DNA of 11,753 bases, from NCBI RefSeq assembly GCF_000006565.2, contig NW_017382950.1, positions 1-11,753 of the forward strand, given 5' to 3'. Of the stretch, positions 1-8,421 are shown piece by piece. Numbering within the stretch: position 1 is the first letter of the stretch; each line of letters starts with the position of its first letter. Both the position numbers and the translations under genes were made by a program. The notes beneath the pieces are model-generated. The model made no database searches. It worked only from the letters and a program-made list of their open reading frames with translations, and had not been told where the DNA came from. Source of the DNA: Toxoplasma gondii ME49 (lineage: Eukaryota; Apicomplexa; Conoidasida; Eucoccidiorida; Sarcocystidae).

Positions 1-109
1 TCGGCGCTCGGTGAGTACAGATAGACGCCGGCCCTGAGTTGCACCTGGACTCGTGACGAATAGGCCGCGGGCGGCTCAAGAAATAGCCGCAAGGCTCCAA
101 GTCTATCCA
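1..109 (+). repeat. Family 1 repeat, truncated left copy
   Basis: Bases 1-66 are identical to 4040-4105, which is the end of unit A and the start of unit B. The match continues with scattered changes to about base 109 (the segment ending in the CAAGGCTCCAAGTCT motif) and then fades, with only weak resemblance for some tens of bases further. The window therefore opens in the last bases of one family 1 unit and the start of another that is broken or very diverged. It carries the GTGAGTAC donor-like motif at 11-18. The full units lie 3 kb to the right beyond unrelated sequence and a gap, so this is either the decayed end of an array or a separate insertion of the same repeat. Confidence 0.88.
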
Positions 110-251
110 CGGCAGGAGACGTGCGTAGCGCCCACTTGAATGCTCGTCGGTTTGCTGGAATACCTCTCGCCAATCGATTCGTTCCGTATGTGTGCAGAAC
201 AGTTTTCCTGGAATTCGTTCCTATATCCACGAAGCGTCCCACATATACACA

Positions 252-329
252 CGAGAAAAAGGCGGGGTAGCGTCTGAGTCTCAAATGCATCACTGGACTA
301 GGGGCAAGGACAAGCGAGTCCAGTGGTGA
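252..329 (+). repeat. Diverged direct repeat, left member
   Basis: This segment aligns with 2022-2100 in the same orientation with few gaps. The best stretch is at 289-309, where 19 of 21 bases match the partner (CATCA-TGGACTAG-GGCAAG). By eye, identity over the whole ~78 bases is about 70 percent. Weaker resemblance appears again downstream (around 400-425 against 2200-2228). The offset of about 1.77 kb is close to, but not the same as, the 1.82 kb period of family 2. Confidence 0.6.
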
Positions 330-2021
330 ACTCAATGGGCCTGTGTAAACCCAGCTGGGATCAATTTACTGTTGTGGCGACTTCAAGCACAGCAGAGTCT
401 CGAATCTCAGGCATAGTGGCAAGGTCCACACAGCGGAAGTGCCGTGCAGATGCTGCCTCCTCCTTCTTGTGCTATCGAGCGCGTCAAGTAAAGCTTCACT
501 GTACTATCTTGCTCCTTAATATTCGGGGCGGCACTGTTTTGGTTAGGGGAGACATGTCCGCCGCACGTTGTCCCCGAAAGCTAAAGAGAAAAAAAGTGAA
601 AAATGGAAGTTAACAGAGAATGCAATCCAAAAACGACGACGCTGCGCTGCCGCGTGTTCAAAGCGGATGTGATCATCCGGGGAACGTGTCGACGTGCCGT
701 GCAGTGCCGTTCATTCACTGGTGCATGGAGGACTTAATCATGGCGATAGGTATATGACGCGGAGGCAGCACCACAACAGGCATGCACGTGCGCAGCATTG
801 AACAGCGTGTTCTGGCATGATATTTGCAGTATCGGCCTTCCGCACAACGGTCCAACTTACGTTCGCAGCCTACAGAAGCGACGAATGCTCATCGCTAGGG
901 GAGACTGCCCACGGTTGCGATCAGCGGTCCAGCGGCTGACGTATTCTGCTGAGATCCGTTGCTTGATATTAGAGCCTAGCCAACACCTAACACACGCTTC
1001 AACAAGCTCGTGCTCCATGAGTCACCCACCACGTAGTAACACCGGTATACAAAACTTTGCTGTCGAGTTGTTCTTCCACTAACAACCCACAACACTCATC
1101 AAGCGTCTACTAATGAGACAACGCTCGTACGCTCGTGCGCTGTAACCCCAAAAAAATGGAACACCGTCAAGACGCACACAAGACATCAGAAACTTATACC
1201 GTTGATCGTGACGCTGCGGTGCAGCGCTTCACATGTCGAGCCCGTTCCCTTGGTCGTCGATCCTAGCGAATTCAGAACAACAGGCAAACGACTGCAGAGC
1301 GTTCACTGTTGGGTGTCGACCACCCTACTTCGCTCCGCATCCTTGTTAGCCCCCTCCCCCTCCCGAAAATCTGATTGGAAACAGGTAGTGGCACGTGACG
1401 CACCGGGAGCCGCTTAAGAGCGACTGCAGCTCGAACGCATGAGACCGAGAACCCGGTACAATCCGCATTCACAACGTTGCAGTTGCAGCCATGTTTGTTT
1501 TTGTACAGCGTATGAGTCACGCTAATGATGCCGCCGTGATGCAAAATAGTCCCACTATAACACAATCTCGCGTGACACCCTGCTGCTTCTCTTACAGTAA
1601 TCTCTGACTCGTTGCACCTGCTTCAGCCATTATCGCGCATCTGGAGACCATTCTGACGGCTCATGCCTCTCCATAACCCCAGGGTCACTCCGATTACTGC
1701 CAAGGTGTCACGAGGTCCGACCACTGCCTACCGCCTGTTCGATAAAGCAGAAAAGTGACACCATCGCTCCACGATGCCAGGCGATGCGAGCGAATCTTGC
1801 TGGAACGGCGACGTGTTCCCAGTGCATAGTGTCGCGAGTACTAGGTACTTGTGGTAGACACCAGTCCCCCACGATGCCGACCACAGGGTATACGCGTGAC
1901 ACAATCCGAATGCACGTAAGTCTCCGGGAACAACATTTTCCAAACAATTCGTCCTTAAATGGCGGGCAACGATTATATAGAATCCGTACCTAGACATGAG
2001 AATCGTGCCACAGGCACAAAC

Positions 2022-2100
2022 CGGAGAAACACCGTGGAAGACGTTCCCGTCTCAGGCCCATCAGTGGACTAGTGGCAAGACCAGGCGATTCGGTGGACAG
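2022..2100 (+). repeat. Diverged direct repeat, right member
   Basis: Partner of 252-329; the shared core is at about 2059-2079. The match is above chance because it is long, collinear and nearly ungapped. I did not find the same segment in the family 1 or family 2 units, so its membership in either family is unproven. Confidence 0.6.
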
Positions 2101-2445
2101 GCGTTGTATCAAGAAGACTATACTATATACCCAAACAGTCACCCATCTACTGACTAAATTTCGAGTCACGAACTATTGACGAATTAACATCCGGGCATTC
2201 GATGCTCGAATCACAGATAGTAATGCATGGCTTGAGGTCTCAGTCACCACCAACACACAGCCATGGGTTGACAGCAAACGATACTGAACTGGGGCTATCC
2301 ACAAAAAGCATAACTACTGTGGAGCGGCGATTCTGCGTGGCGCGATGCAGCTATCACCTCGAGTTACACATCTTCTGATTCAGGGACATACCGTTGCCGC
2401 GCCACCTCCTATAGCGACGGCCGGCAGGCGACGCATCGTGAACAG

Positions 2446-2952
2446 NNNNNNNNNNNNNNNNNNNNNNNNNNNNNNNNNNNNNNNNNNNNNNNNNNNNNNN
2501 NNNNNNNNNNNNNNNNNNNNNNNNNNNNNNNNNNNNNNNNNNNNNNNNNNNNNNNNNNNNNNNNNNNNNNNNNNNNNNNNNNNNNNNNNNNNNNNNNNNN
2601 NNNNNNNNNNNNNNNNNNNNNNNNNNNNNNNNNNNNNNNNNNNNNNNNNNNNNNNNNNNNNNNNNNNNNNNNNNNNNNNNNNNNNNNNNNNNNNNNNNNN
2701 NNNNNNNNNNNNNNNNNNNNNNNNNNNNNNNNNNNNNNNNNNNNNNNNNNNNNNNNNNNNNNNNNNNNNNNNNNNNNNNNNNNNNNNNNNNNNNNNNNNN
2801 NNNNNNNNNNNNNNNNNNNNNNNNNNNNNNNNNNNNNNNNNNNNNNNNNNNNNNNNNNNNNNNNNNNNNNNNNNNNNNNNNNNNNNNNNNNNNNNNNNNN
2901 NNNNNNNNNNNNNNNNNNNNNNNNNNNNNNNNNNNNNNNNNNNNNNNNNNNN
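2446..2952. other. Assembly gap (507 N)
   Basis: All 507 positions are N. The right edge opens directly into family 1 unit A at the AGATAGACG motif that also starts units B and C. The left edge (2340-2445) does not clearly match the end of a unit. The gap therefore probably hides one or more further family 1 copies or part of one, and the number of units in this array should be treated as unknown. Open frames that cross it are meaningless. Confidence 0.97.
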
Positions 2953-3020
2953 AGATAGACGCCGGCCCTGAGTTGCACCTGGACTCGTGACGAATAGGCC
3001 ACCGGCTGCCCATTAAATAG

Positions 3021-3869
3021 TCGCAAGGCTCCAAGTCTGTGCACCACACGGGATACGCGTTTGACGTTTCTCTAACCCTGCGTCTGGTTCGTTTACCGAC
3101 CAAATGGAGATCGCTGATGCTCGCCATGGACCCAGCACGGCTGCCTGTCAGCAACGACTGTGATGAGACGAAACGTCTATCATTGTATCAGCACGTGGTT
3201 TTGATGAGAGTCCAACTCGACAATCAGGGCGCTAGCTACATCCTCAACATACAGATATGTGGTATTGCTGTATCACAGACGATGTCCCATATCACACTGA
3301 ATTATCCATACAGATACCCGCCAAGAAGTCGCTTGCATGCATTCGACGCTCAGTTCGTTTCATCGCCCACTCGACCAGCGACACCACAGCGCGCCTCGCT
3401 ACACTGCTCTCCTTACAACGACACGGGTGAGAGCCAATTCCTGCCGGACACCTCGCAGTCACACCTGCCAGAAGGTACCCTCTAAATGCCCCGTGTCAAC
3501 ATGATGCCGGGACCGTACTGTCCGTATCTGGAACCGCCAACAGACGTGATGCCACTCCAAACGGACCTTTCTCCCGTCAGAGGTATGTCGGCACGAATGC
3601 TCAAGCCAAAGCCCTGTCCGCTAAGCACCGAGGCTACTCGGTCCGAAATGTACCGCACACAAGGACACGACGCTTCGCTGCAAGACATCACGCCTTTGTC
3701 AATCTCCACTGAAACGAAAAGCCATCTGATGCGCGAGCGCCGCTGCAAGCTGCATCCCTCATCAGGGGTTTGTCACGCATGTCCCAAATCTGCACAGCTC
3801 CCATGCTGCTTGCCCAACAACCCAAATCACGCTCTTGCACCACATGAGCCGATACACACCATTCTCTGA
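3021..3869 (+). pseudogene. Long frame of unit A, one in-frame TAA
   Basis: Between a TAG at 3018-3020 and the stop at 3867-3869 this frame holds 283 codons with a single interruption, TAA at 3483-3485, followed at once by ATG. The first ATG is at 3117, giving 122 residues to the TAA; the ATG at 3486 gives 127 more. I recognise no domain. The first half is rich in Arg, Ser and Tyr (for example NYPYRYPPRSR); the second half has a Cys-containing end (RERRCKLHPSSGVCHACPKS). There is no signal peptide or membrane helix. One stop in ~283 codons is less than random sequence of this composition would give, so I infer an ancestral gene. Differences from units B and C are mostly amino-acid changing, which suggests no current constraint. 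It could also be a chance frame in a satellite. Confidence 0.4.
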
Positions 3870-3925
3870 CTGTTGACGAGGCCGCGGCTCACCGGCTCCC
3901 ACCTACTGTTTCTACCTTGTCGCAG

Positions 3926-4049
3926 GGCTTCCGGGCGACTTGTGCCTTTCCATCCCGTCTCCAGCCAGCTGGTTGTCAGCGTGCGATGCCTGCCGGCTGG
4001 TGCCTACGGCCTGGGCAGCGAAACATCACGTCAGCGAGCTCGGCGCTCG
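3926..4049 (+). other. Exon-like module of unit A with splice sites
   Basis: A pyrimidine-rich tract (CTACTGTTTCTACCTTGTCG) ends in CAG at 3923-3925, and 124 bases later CTCG is followed by GTGAGTAC at 4050-4057. These match a good 3' acceptor and a perfect 5' donor. The segment is open in at least two frames. The frame from 3927 is exactly 41 codons and ends at the donor; it reads RLVPFHPVSSQL and GAYGLGSETSRQ. At 124 bp the exon would not be a multiple of three. No transcript evidence can be seen, so this is inference from motif quality and position. Confidence 0.4.
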
Positions 4050-4221
4050 GTGAGTACAGATAGACGCCGGCCCTGAGTTGCACCTGGACTCGTGACGAAT
4101 AGGCCACCGGCTGCGCATGAAATAGTCGCAAGGCTCCAAGTCTGTGCACCACACGGGACACGCGTTTGACGTTTCTCTAACCCTGCGTCTGGTTCGTTTA
4201 CCGACCAAATGGAGATCGCTG

Positions 4222-4590
4222 ATGCTCGCCATGGACCCAGCACGGCTGCCTGTCAGCAACGACTGTGATGAGACGAAACGTCTATCATTGTATCAGCACG
4301 TGGTTTTGATGAGAGTCCAACTCGACAACCAGGGCGCTAGCTACATCCTCAACATACAGATATGTGGTTTTGCTGTATCACAGACGATGTCCCATATCAC
4401 ACTGAATTATCCATACAGATACCCGCCAAGAAGTCGCTTGCATGCATTCGACGCTCAGTTCGTTTCATCGCCCACTCGACCAGCGACACCACAGTGCGCC
4501 TCGCAACACTGCTCTCGTTACAACGACACGGGTGAGAGCCAATTCCTGCCGGACACCTCGCAGTCACTCCTGCCAGACGGTACCCTCTAA
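4222..4590 (+). pseudogene. First half of the family 1 frame, unit B
   Basis: Counterpart of 3117-3485: 122 codons from ATG to the same TAA. Relative to A it carries I to F, R to C, L to Q, P to R, H to L and E to D changes and one synonymous change (GAC AAT to GAC AAC). The predominance of replacement changes fits neutral drift. Downstream of the TAA the frame meets a TAG inside the divergent patch, and the rest of the ancestral frame resumes in another register at 4700. No family is recognised. Confidence 0.35.
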
Positions 4591-4699
4591 ATGCCCCGTG
4601 TCAACATGATGCCGGGACCGTACGTCTTGTTTCTGGAACCGTTCATAGATTAGCGCAGCACAAAACACACCTCTCTAGCAACGGGGTATTCTGGCACGA

Positions 4700-4972
4700 A
4701 TGCTCGAGCAAACGCCGTGTCCGCTAAGCATCGAGGCCACTCAATCCGAAATATACCGCACACAAGGACACGACGCTTCGCTGCAAGACATCACGCCTTT
4801 GTCAATCTCCACTGAAACGAAAAGCCATCTGATGCGCGAGCGCCGCTGCAAGCTGCATCCCTCATCAGGGGTTTGTCACGCATGTCCCAAATCTGCACAG
4901 CTCCCATGCTGCTCACCCAACAACCCAAATCACGCTCTCGCACCACATGAGCCTATACACACCATTCTCTGA
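4700..4972 (+). pseudogene. Second half of the family 1 frame, unit B
   Basis: This is the counterpart of 3597-3869, starting at the same internal ATG (MLE in B, MLK in A). It gives 90 codons that run through RERRCKLHPSSGVCHACPKS to the same stop. It is cut off from the upstream half by the divergent patch, whose different length shifts the register. The product is unknown; treat it as a fragment, not a gene. Confidence 0.3.
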
Positions 4973-5028
4973 CTGTTGACGAGGCCGCGGCTCACCGGCT
5001 CCCACCTACTGTTTCTACCTTGTCGCAG

Positions 5029-5152
5029 GGCTTCCGGGCGACTTGTGCCTTTCCATCCCGTCTCCAGCCAGCTGGGTGTCAGCGTGCGATGCCTGCCGGC
5101 TGGTGCCTACGGCCTGGGCAGCGAAACATCACGTCAGCGAGCTCGGCGCTCG
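5029..5152 (+). other. Exon-like module of unit B with splice sites
   Basis: Same 124 bp module as in unit A, exactly 1103 bases downstream. The acceptor CAG is at 5026-5028 and the donor GTGAGTAC at 5153-5160. One change inside it (GTT to GGT, V to G in the 41-codon frame) is shared with unit C. Both splice motifs are intact. Confidence 0.4.
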
Positions 5153-5324
5153 GTGAGTACAGATAGACGCCGGCCCTGAGTTGCACCTGGACTCGTGACG
5201 AATAGGCCACCGGCTGCGCATGAAATAGTCGCAAGGCTCCAAGTCTGTGCACCACACGGGACACGCGTTTGACGTTTCTCTAACCCTGCGTCTGGTTCGT
5301 TTACCGACCAAATGGAGATCGCTG

Positions 5325-5903
5325 ATGCTCGCCATGGACCCAGCACGGCTGCCTGTCAGCAACGACTGTGATGAGACGAAACGTCTATCATTGTATCAGC
5401 ACGTGGTTTTGATGAGAGTCCAACTCGACAATCAGGGCGCTAGCTACATCCTCAACATACAGATATGTGGTATTGCTGTATCACAGACGATGTCCCATAT
5501 CACACTGAATTATCCATACAGATACCCGCCAAGAAGTCGCTTGCATGCATTCGACGCTCAGTTCGTTTCATCGCCCACTCGACCAGCGACACCACAGCGC
5601 GCCTCGCAACACTGCTCTCGTTACAACGACACGGGTGAGAGCCAATTCCTGCCGGACACCTCGCAGTCACTCCTGCCAGAGGGTACCCTACCAGCAGCTT
5701 GTGTCAACATGATGCTGCGATCGTACAAGGTCTTCCTGGAAGCGCCCACAGACATGATGCCACTCCACACGGACCTCTCTAGCAGCAGAGTATGGCGGCA
5801 CGAATGCTCACGCCACAGCCCTGTCCCGTTAGTATCGACGCTACTCGATGCGACGTCTACTGCAAACAAGGGCACGATGCTTCCATACGTCGACTTCCTG
5901 TAA
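5325..5903 (+). CDS. Candidate ORF, family 1 frame open in unit C
   Basis: This is the longest uninterrupted version of the family 1 frame: 192 codons from the ATG equivalent to 3117. In C the codon corresponding to the TAA of A and B is sense, so the frame runs through EGTLPAACVNMM and on to 5903. The first ~122 residues match the A and B versions. The remainder is C-specific because the DNA has diverged. I see no signal peptide, membrane segment or known motif. The frame may preserve the ancestral state at the stop site, but the downstream frame is soon lost, so a functional gene is unlikely. Confidence 0.3.
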   Translation: MLAMDPARLPVSNDCDETKRLSLYQHVVLMRVQLDNQGASYILNIQICGIAVSQTMSHITLNYPYRYPPRSRLHAFDAQFVSSPTRPATPQRASQHCSRYNDTGESQFLPDTSQSLLPEGTLPAACVNMMLRSYKVFLEAPTDMMPLHTDLSSSRVWRHECSRHSPVPLVSTLLDATSTANKGTMLPYVDFL

Positions 5904-6156
5904 CCTCTCCCGCCGCCTGCACTCTACATCATCACACGACGGCAAAACGAAGGGCTGTCTTCAGCGCGAGCGCCGCTGCAAGCTGCATCCCTCATCAGGG
6001 GTTGTCACGCATATCCCAAATCTACACAGCTCCCATGCTGATCACCCAACAACCCAAATCACGCTCTCGCACCACATGAGCCCATACACACCATTCTCTG
6101 ACTGCCGACGAGACCGCCCCTAACCCGTCGCGGCTAATGTTTCTTCCTTGTGGCAG

Positions 6157-6275
6157 GCCTTCCGGGCGACTTGTGCCTTTCCATCCCGTCTCCAGCCAGC
6201 TGGGTGTCAGCGTGCGATGCCTGCCGGCCGGTGCCTACCGCCTGGACGCGAAACAAAACATCCGCGAGCCCGGCG
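6157..6275 (+). other. Exon-like module of unit C, donor lost
   Basis: The acceptor is kept and even strong (TTTCTTCCTTGTGGCAG ending at 6156), and the first ~90 bases of the module match A and B far better than the DNA 200-300 bases upstream does. The donor is gone: the position of GTGAGTAC reads as CAGAGGTAG-like sequence. A different donor-like motif, AAG followed by GTAAGG, lies at 6451-6459. One frame is open from 6150 to a TAA at 6450-6452, just before it. Confidence 0.35.
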
Positions 6276-6375
6276 AGCAGAGGTAGCCCCATGACCTGTG
6301 TGGGGCCTCGACTGGAGAGGAATAAGGGGCATCGGGTCGGAGCAGAGGCCCCAGGAGCGCGAGTATCCATCACCG
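6276..6375 (+). repeat. Degenerate start of a fourth family 1 unit
   Basis: After unit C the sequence still follows the start of a unit in order. Examples are GGCCTCGACTGGAGAGGAATA against the ACTCGTGACGAATA region, and AGAGGCCCCAGG against AAGGCTCCAAG. Many substitutions and small indels intervene, and the resemblance fades by about 6375. This marks the right edge of the array as a gradual decay instead of a clean junction. Confidence 0.5.
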
Positions 6376-8270
6376 GACAGGTGTATGACACCGGTCAAAT
6401 GCTTTTCAATCTGCACGGGTCGGGGGGCGTACAGTATGTGGCTCATATCTAAGGTAAGGGACAGGAATCTGGAAACACTTTGCTGGACTATCTTTGGCGT
6501 CGGCGTGGACTCATTGTTCAAAGGCCGCTAGATACGATGGAGTCCGACCAGTCGCAGAACGGACGGGGCACATACACGGATAAAACCACGGTCGTTGTTG
6601 GCCGGCAGCAGCACGACCCATGGCGACGTGACAACAGCAATGGCCTCAAACCACGCTGGGACAGGACGATACACAGGTCAGTTGCAGAGAGAGAACGAAT
6701 GCAGTTGGCGTCGACACGTCGATGCATGCTGCCACACCATAACACTGTTGCGACGCTCCCTCAATGCAGTCTTTTCAGTAGCAAGGCTCAGCTCAGGTAG
6801 ATCCGTTAAGTATGAAGTGCTTGCGCCGAGACAAAGCGAAGCAAAGACTCTGCTATACATCATATTCATGACGTTTGCAGACTATAGTGAGTTACCGCCG
6901 GAGGTAGCGTTACCGGGCCGTACACCAACGTTGATTCTCGTGTTATCGTCTTGAGGCCACCCACACAAGCAGAGGTCAGCGCTTAGTGAGCATGGTCATA
7001 CCACAATCTTCTATCCACAGTGCACGCGAAAGTATGGCACAGCCAGCACCAAGTGCTTTTACTTAAGTGATGATTCTCCCATCCTCTATTGTCCTGTCCT
7101 CGCGTAAACATGAAAGGTGACACTGTCCTGCCGAAAACAGTCTCTAGCAACATGCCTTAACACGGTTATCAACGCCGTTCAAGGATGGACAGTGGACCCA
7201 TGTTTACCGGCGTAGTCGTGACAACACGTGAAAGCAACAGGGTGATATTGCGCCCTGTTCCAGTGCCCTCGTCTCCCCTTTGAACCACATAGATACAACC
7301 GATCCTTTCCACTTGCGCCTCATTGGCCCGTAACCGAAGTTGCCCAAATCTTGTCTCACTTCGCCGTGTGGTGATATCCTTACGACAAGGGACTGATCAA
7401 AAGCGTGAAGTCATTTCGAACACCAGTTGAGATCAGGGAGAAATAACGTCCAGCGGGGACATCCTCCAAAAGGTGTCACAAACAGAGCCTGTTTCGGTAG
7501 TCTGCAACCTGTAGTAGATCAGTTGGCTACTGCGGGCAAGGCAACAGCGCCTTCTTAACGCTCATCGACTTTCTTGATGACTGCCACCAGCGAGATACTT
7601 GTTCACTTTACGTGCAATCGCCATCCTTCATCTTCGCCGGAGGAGGTCCGGGAATTATAAGTGGCAGGTGACTCTTGCCGACAAGGTCATCTAAATTACC
7701 AACGGTTCCGTCAGCTGCTGCGAGGCTCTGCATCGCTCTCACGTTACCATTAAATAGATAAAATCCCACAAACAGACACAGCCATCGCCATTACCGTCGT
7801 GCCCCCCGTGGCAGCTACCCCTTACCACTACCACTGGTCCCGTCACTGTCACCATTCTCGCTGGACGCACCGACGCCCCGATATCCTCCATCACACCTCC
7901 GCTAGGCAGACTGCCACTAAATCGCTGCAGTCCTCGCCACTGCCTACTGTCTTTGCGTGAATGAAGACAGGGCCTGTCATGCCAGACTGAAGTCAGGCGA
8001 ACCAGTTGCTTTGGCTCTCGAGTTGTGGTGCGCAGATGTACTTCAAAGACTTCAATGCAATATGCCGGAGTGCCTCGTGCCACGATTATCCCGGTAGACA
8101 CGAGTCACCCTGTACACAATGCGCTGGGCAATACTCTGGAGATATTCTACCTAGACACCCCTTCAGGCTCGCGGACACCCGTACTACGACAGCAACCTGA
8201 GACAAGTGCGGTCAGGCCCGTGGCAGCCCCGACGCCAACCACAAGCTGAACACACTGCCACTGCACGATG
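6376..8270 (+). repeat. Probable ancient copy of the family 2 unit
   Basis: No gene is recognised here. Several anchors match family 2 copy 1 in the same order and orientation. CCGTTAAGTATGAAG near 6802 pairs with CCGTTAGGTACAGAA near 8588 (offset 1786). GAGGCCAC at 6951 pairs with 8747 (1796). TACTGCG at 7528 pairs with 9322 (1794), and CTTCTTAACG at 7551 with 9351 (1800). A TCAAAG...CTTCA block at 8043 pairs with 9898 (1855). Identity between anchors is low, around half in the best ungapped 60 bases I aligned by hand. The plus-strand frame 6595-6954 is in register with the 164-codon frame of family 2 and shares an LP....LP..TP spacing. The stretch 7740-7900 is C-rich and low in complexity. 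Confidence 0.5.
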
Positions 8271-8381
8271 GCGGCAGAACATCCAAAACCGGTACAAGAG
8301 CGCATGACGCCACCCATCACACCGAACGTCCCGGGAGCACTACAGCACACATAAACGGTATAGGCAGAAAAACCACAAATT
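8271..8381 (+). repeat. Diverged left flank of family 2 copy 1
   Basis: This segment aligns with about 10107-10201 through many changes and small indels, for example ACGGTATAGGCAGAAAAACC against ACGGAACAGGAAGAAAACCC, 1820 bases apart. Homology of the two copies therefore extends left of the near-identical block, at far lower identity. Confidence 0.65.
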
Positions 8382-8421
8382 CAACATCGTCAGCTTGACG
8401 TATGCCGCGACAACAAACTAT

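Larger units (their letters stand above)
110..2445. other. No recognisable gene; diverged repetitive or intergenic DNA
   Basis: Open frames here are all below 100 codons, occur on both strands without pattern and resemble no family I know. There is no clear promoter, RNA gene, microsatellite or telomere-type repeat. The one internal structure is a diverged direct repeat pair at about 252-329 and 2022-2100, described separately. A short C-rich run lies near 1350-1367. I read this as non-coding DNA, possibly very old repeat material. Confidence 0.6.
2953..4057 (+). repeat. Family 1 tandem unit A (1105 bp)
   Basis: This is the first complete unit after the gap, counted from the AGATAGACG motif to the base before the same motif at 4058. 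It is about 98 percent identical to unit B except for a sharply divergent patch (3519-3586 here). It differs from both B and C at several shared positions, so B and C group together over the first ~600 bases. It holds a long plus-strand frame (3021-3869, one internal TAA) and an exon-like module at 3926-4049. The unit start is arbitrary, because the true boundary of a tandem repeat cannot be fixed from the array alone. Confidence 0.95.
4058..5160 (+). repeat. Family 1 tandem unit B (1103 bp)
   Basis: Second complete unit, head to tail with A and C. It is near-identical to A outside one patch (4624-4692), where the sequence changes abruptly and a TAG ends the reading frame. Within and just after the patch it shares CCTCTCTAGCA with unit C and not with A. 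Immediately before the patch it shares sequence with A and not C. That mixed ancestry is what gene conversion or unequal crossing-over produces. Confidence 0.95.
5161..6275 (+). repeat. Family 1 tandem unit C, decaying in second half
   Basis: Bases 5161-5688 are almost identical to A and B. From about 5690 the match becomes patchy, with poor regions at 5690-5790 and 5880-5965. Well-kept islands lie at 5965-6110 and at 6150-6245, the latter being the exon-like module. Near 6240-6275 the end of the unit becomes degenerate and the GTGAGT donor is lost. This is the expected picture for the last unit of an array, where homogenisation is weakest. Confidence 0.88.

Noticed and set aside
2420..2429. 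GCCGGCAGGC next to the gap, reverse complement of a motif in the family 1 exon module, suggesting an inverted unit
   Set aside because: Only ten bases match, the motif is partly self-complementary, and the flanking sequence does not continue the match.
2345..3154. Long frames of 208-266 codons crossing 2446-2952
   Set aside because: They run through the N block, so the apparent openness is only missing sequence.
4026..4259. Repeated 61-77 codon minus-strand frames in units A/B and B/C (also 5129-5362)
   Set aside because: They recur only because the DNA is repeated. They are short, overlap the splice module and plus frame, and end or start at arbitrary points.
2953..6275. Rolling-circle, LTR or DNA transposon array
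   Set aside because: No terminal inverted or long terminal repeats, target-site duplications, or transposase, integrase or reverse transcriptase motifs could be found around either repeat family.
6678..6960. Minus-strand protein similarity between the ancient copy and family 2 (FAS.C...S and NTR/HTR blocks) as proof of coding on the minus strand
   Set aside because: Counting matches by codon position in the ungapped block gave about 11, 11 and 10 of 20, with no periodicity. The plus frame shares third positions with it, and the minus frame has a TAG in the old copy. It supports DNA homology only.
7739..8101. A 120-codon minus-strand frame ending in a Val/Gly-rich stretch
   Set aside because: It lies over a C-rich, low-complexity segment that is naturally poor in stops on the opposite strand. 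It has no counterpart frame in the family 2 copies.
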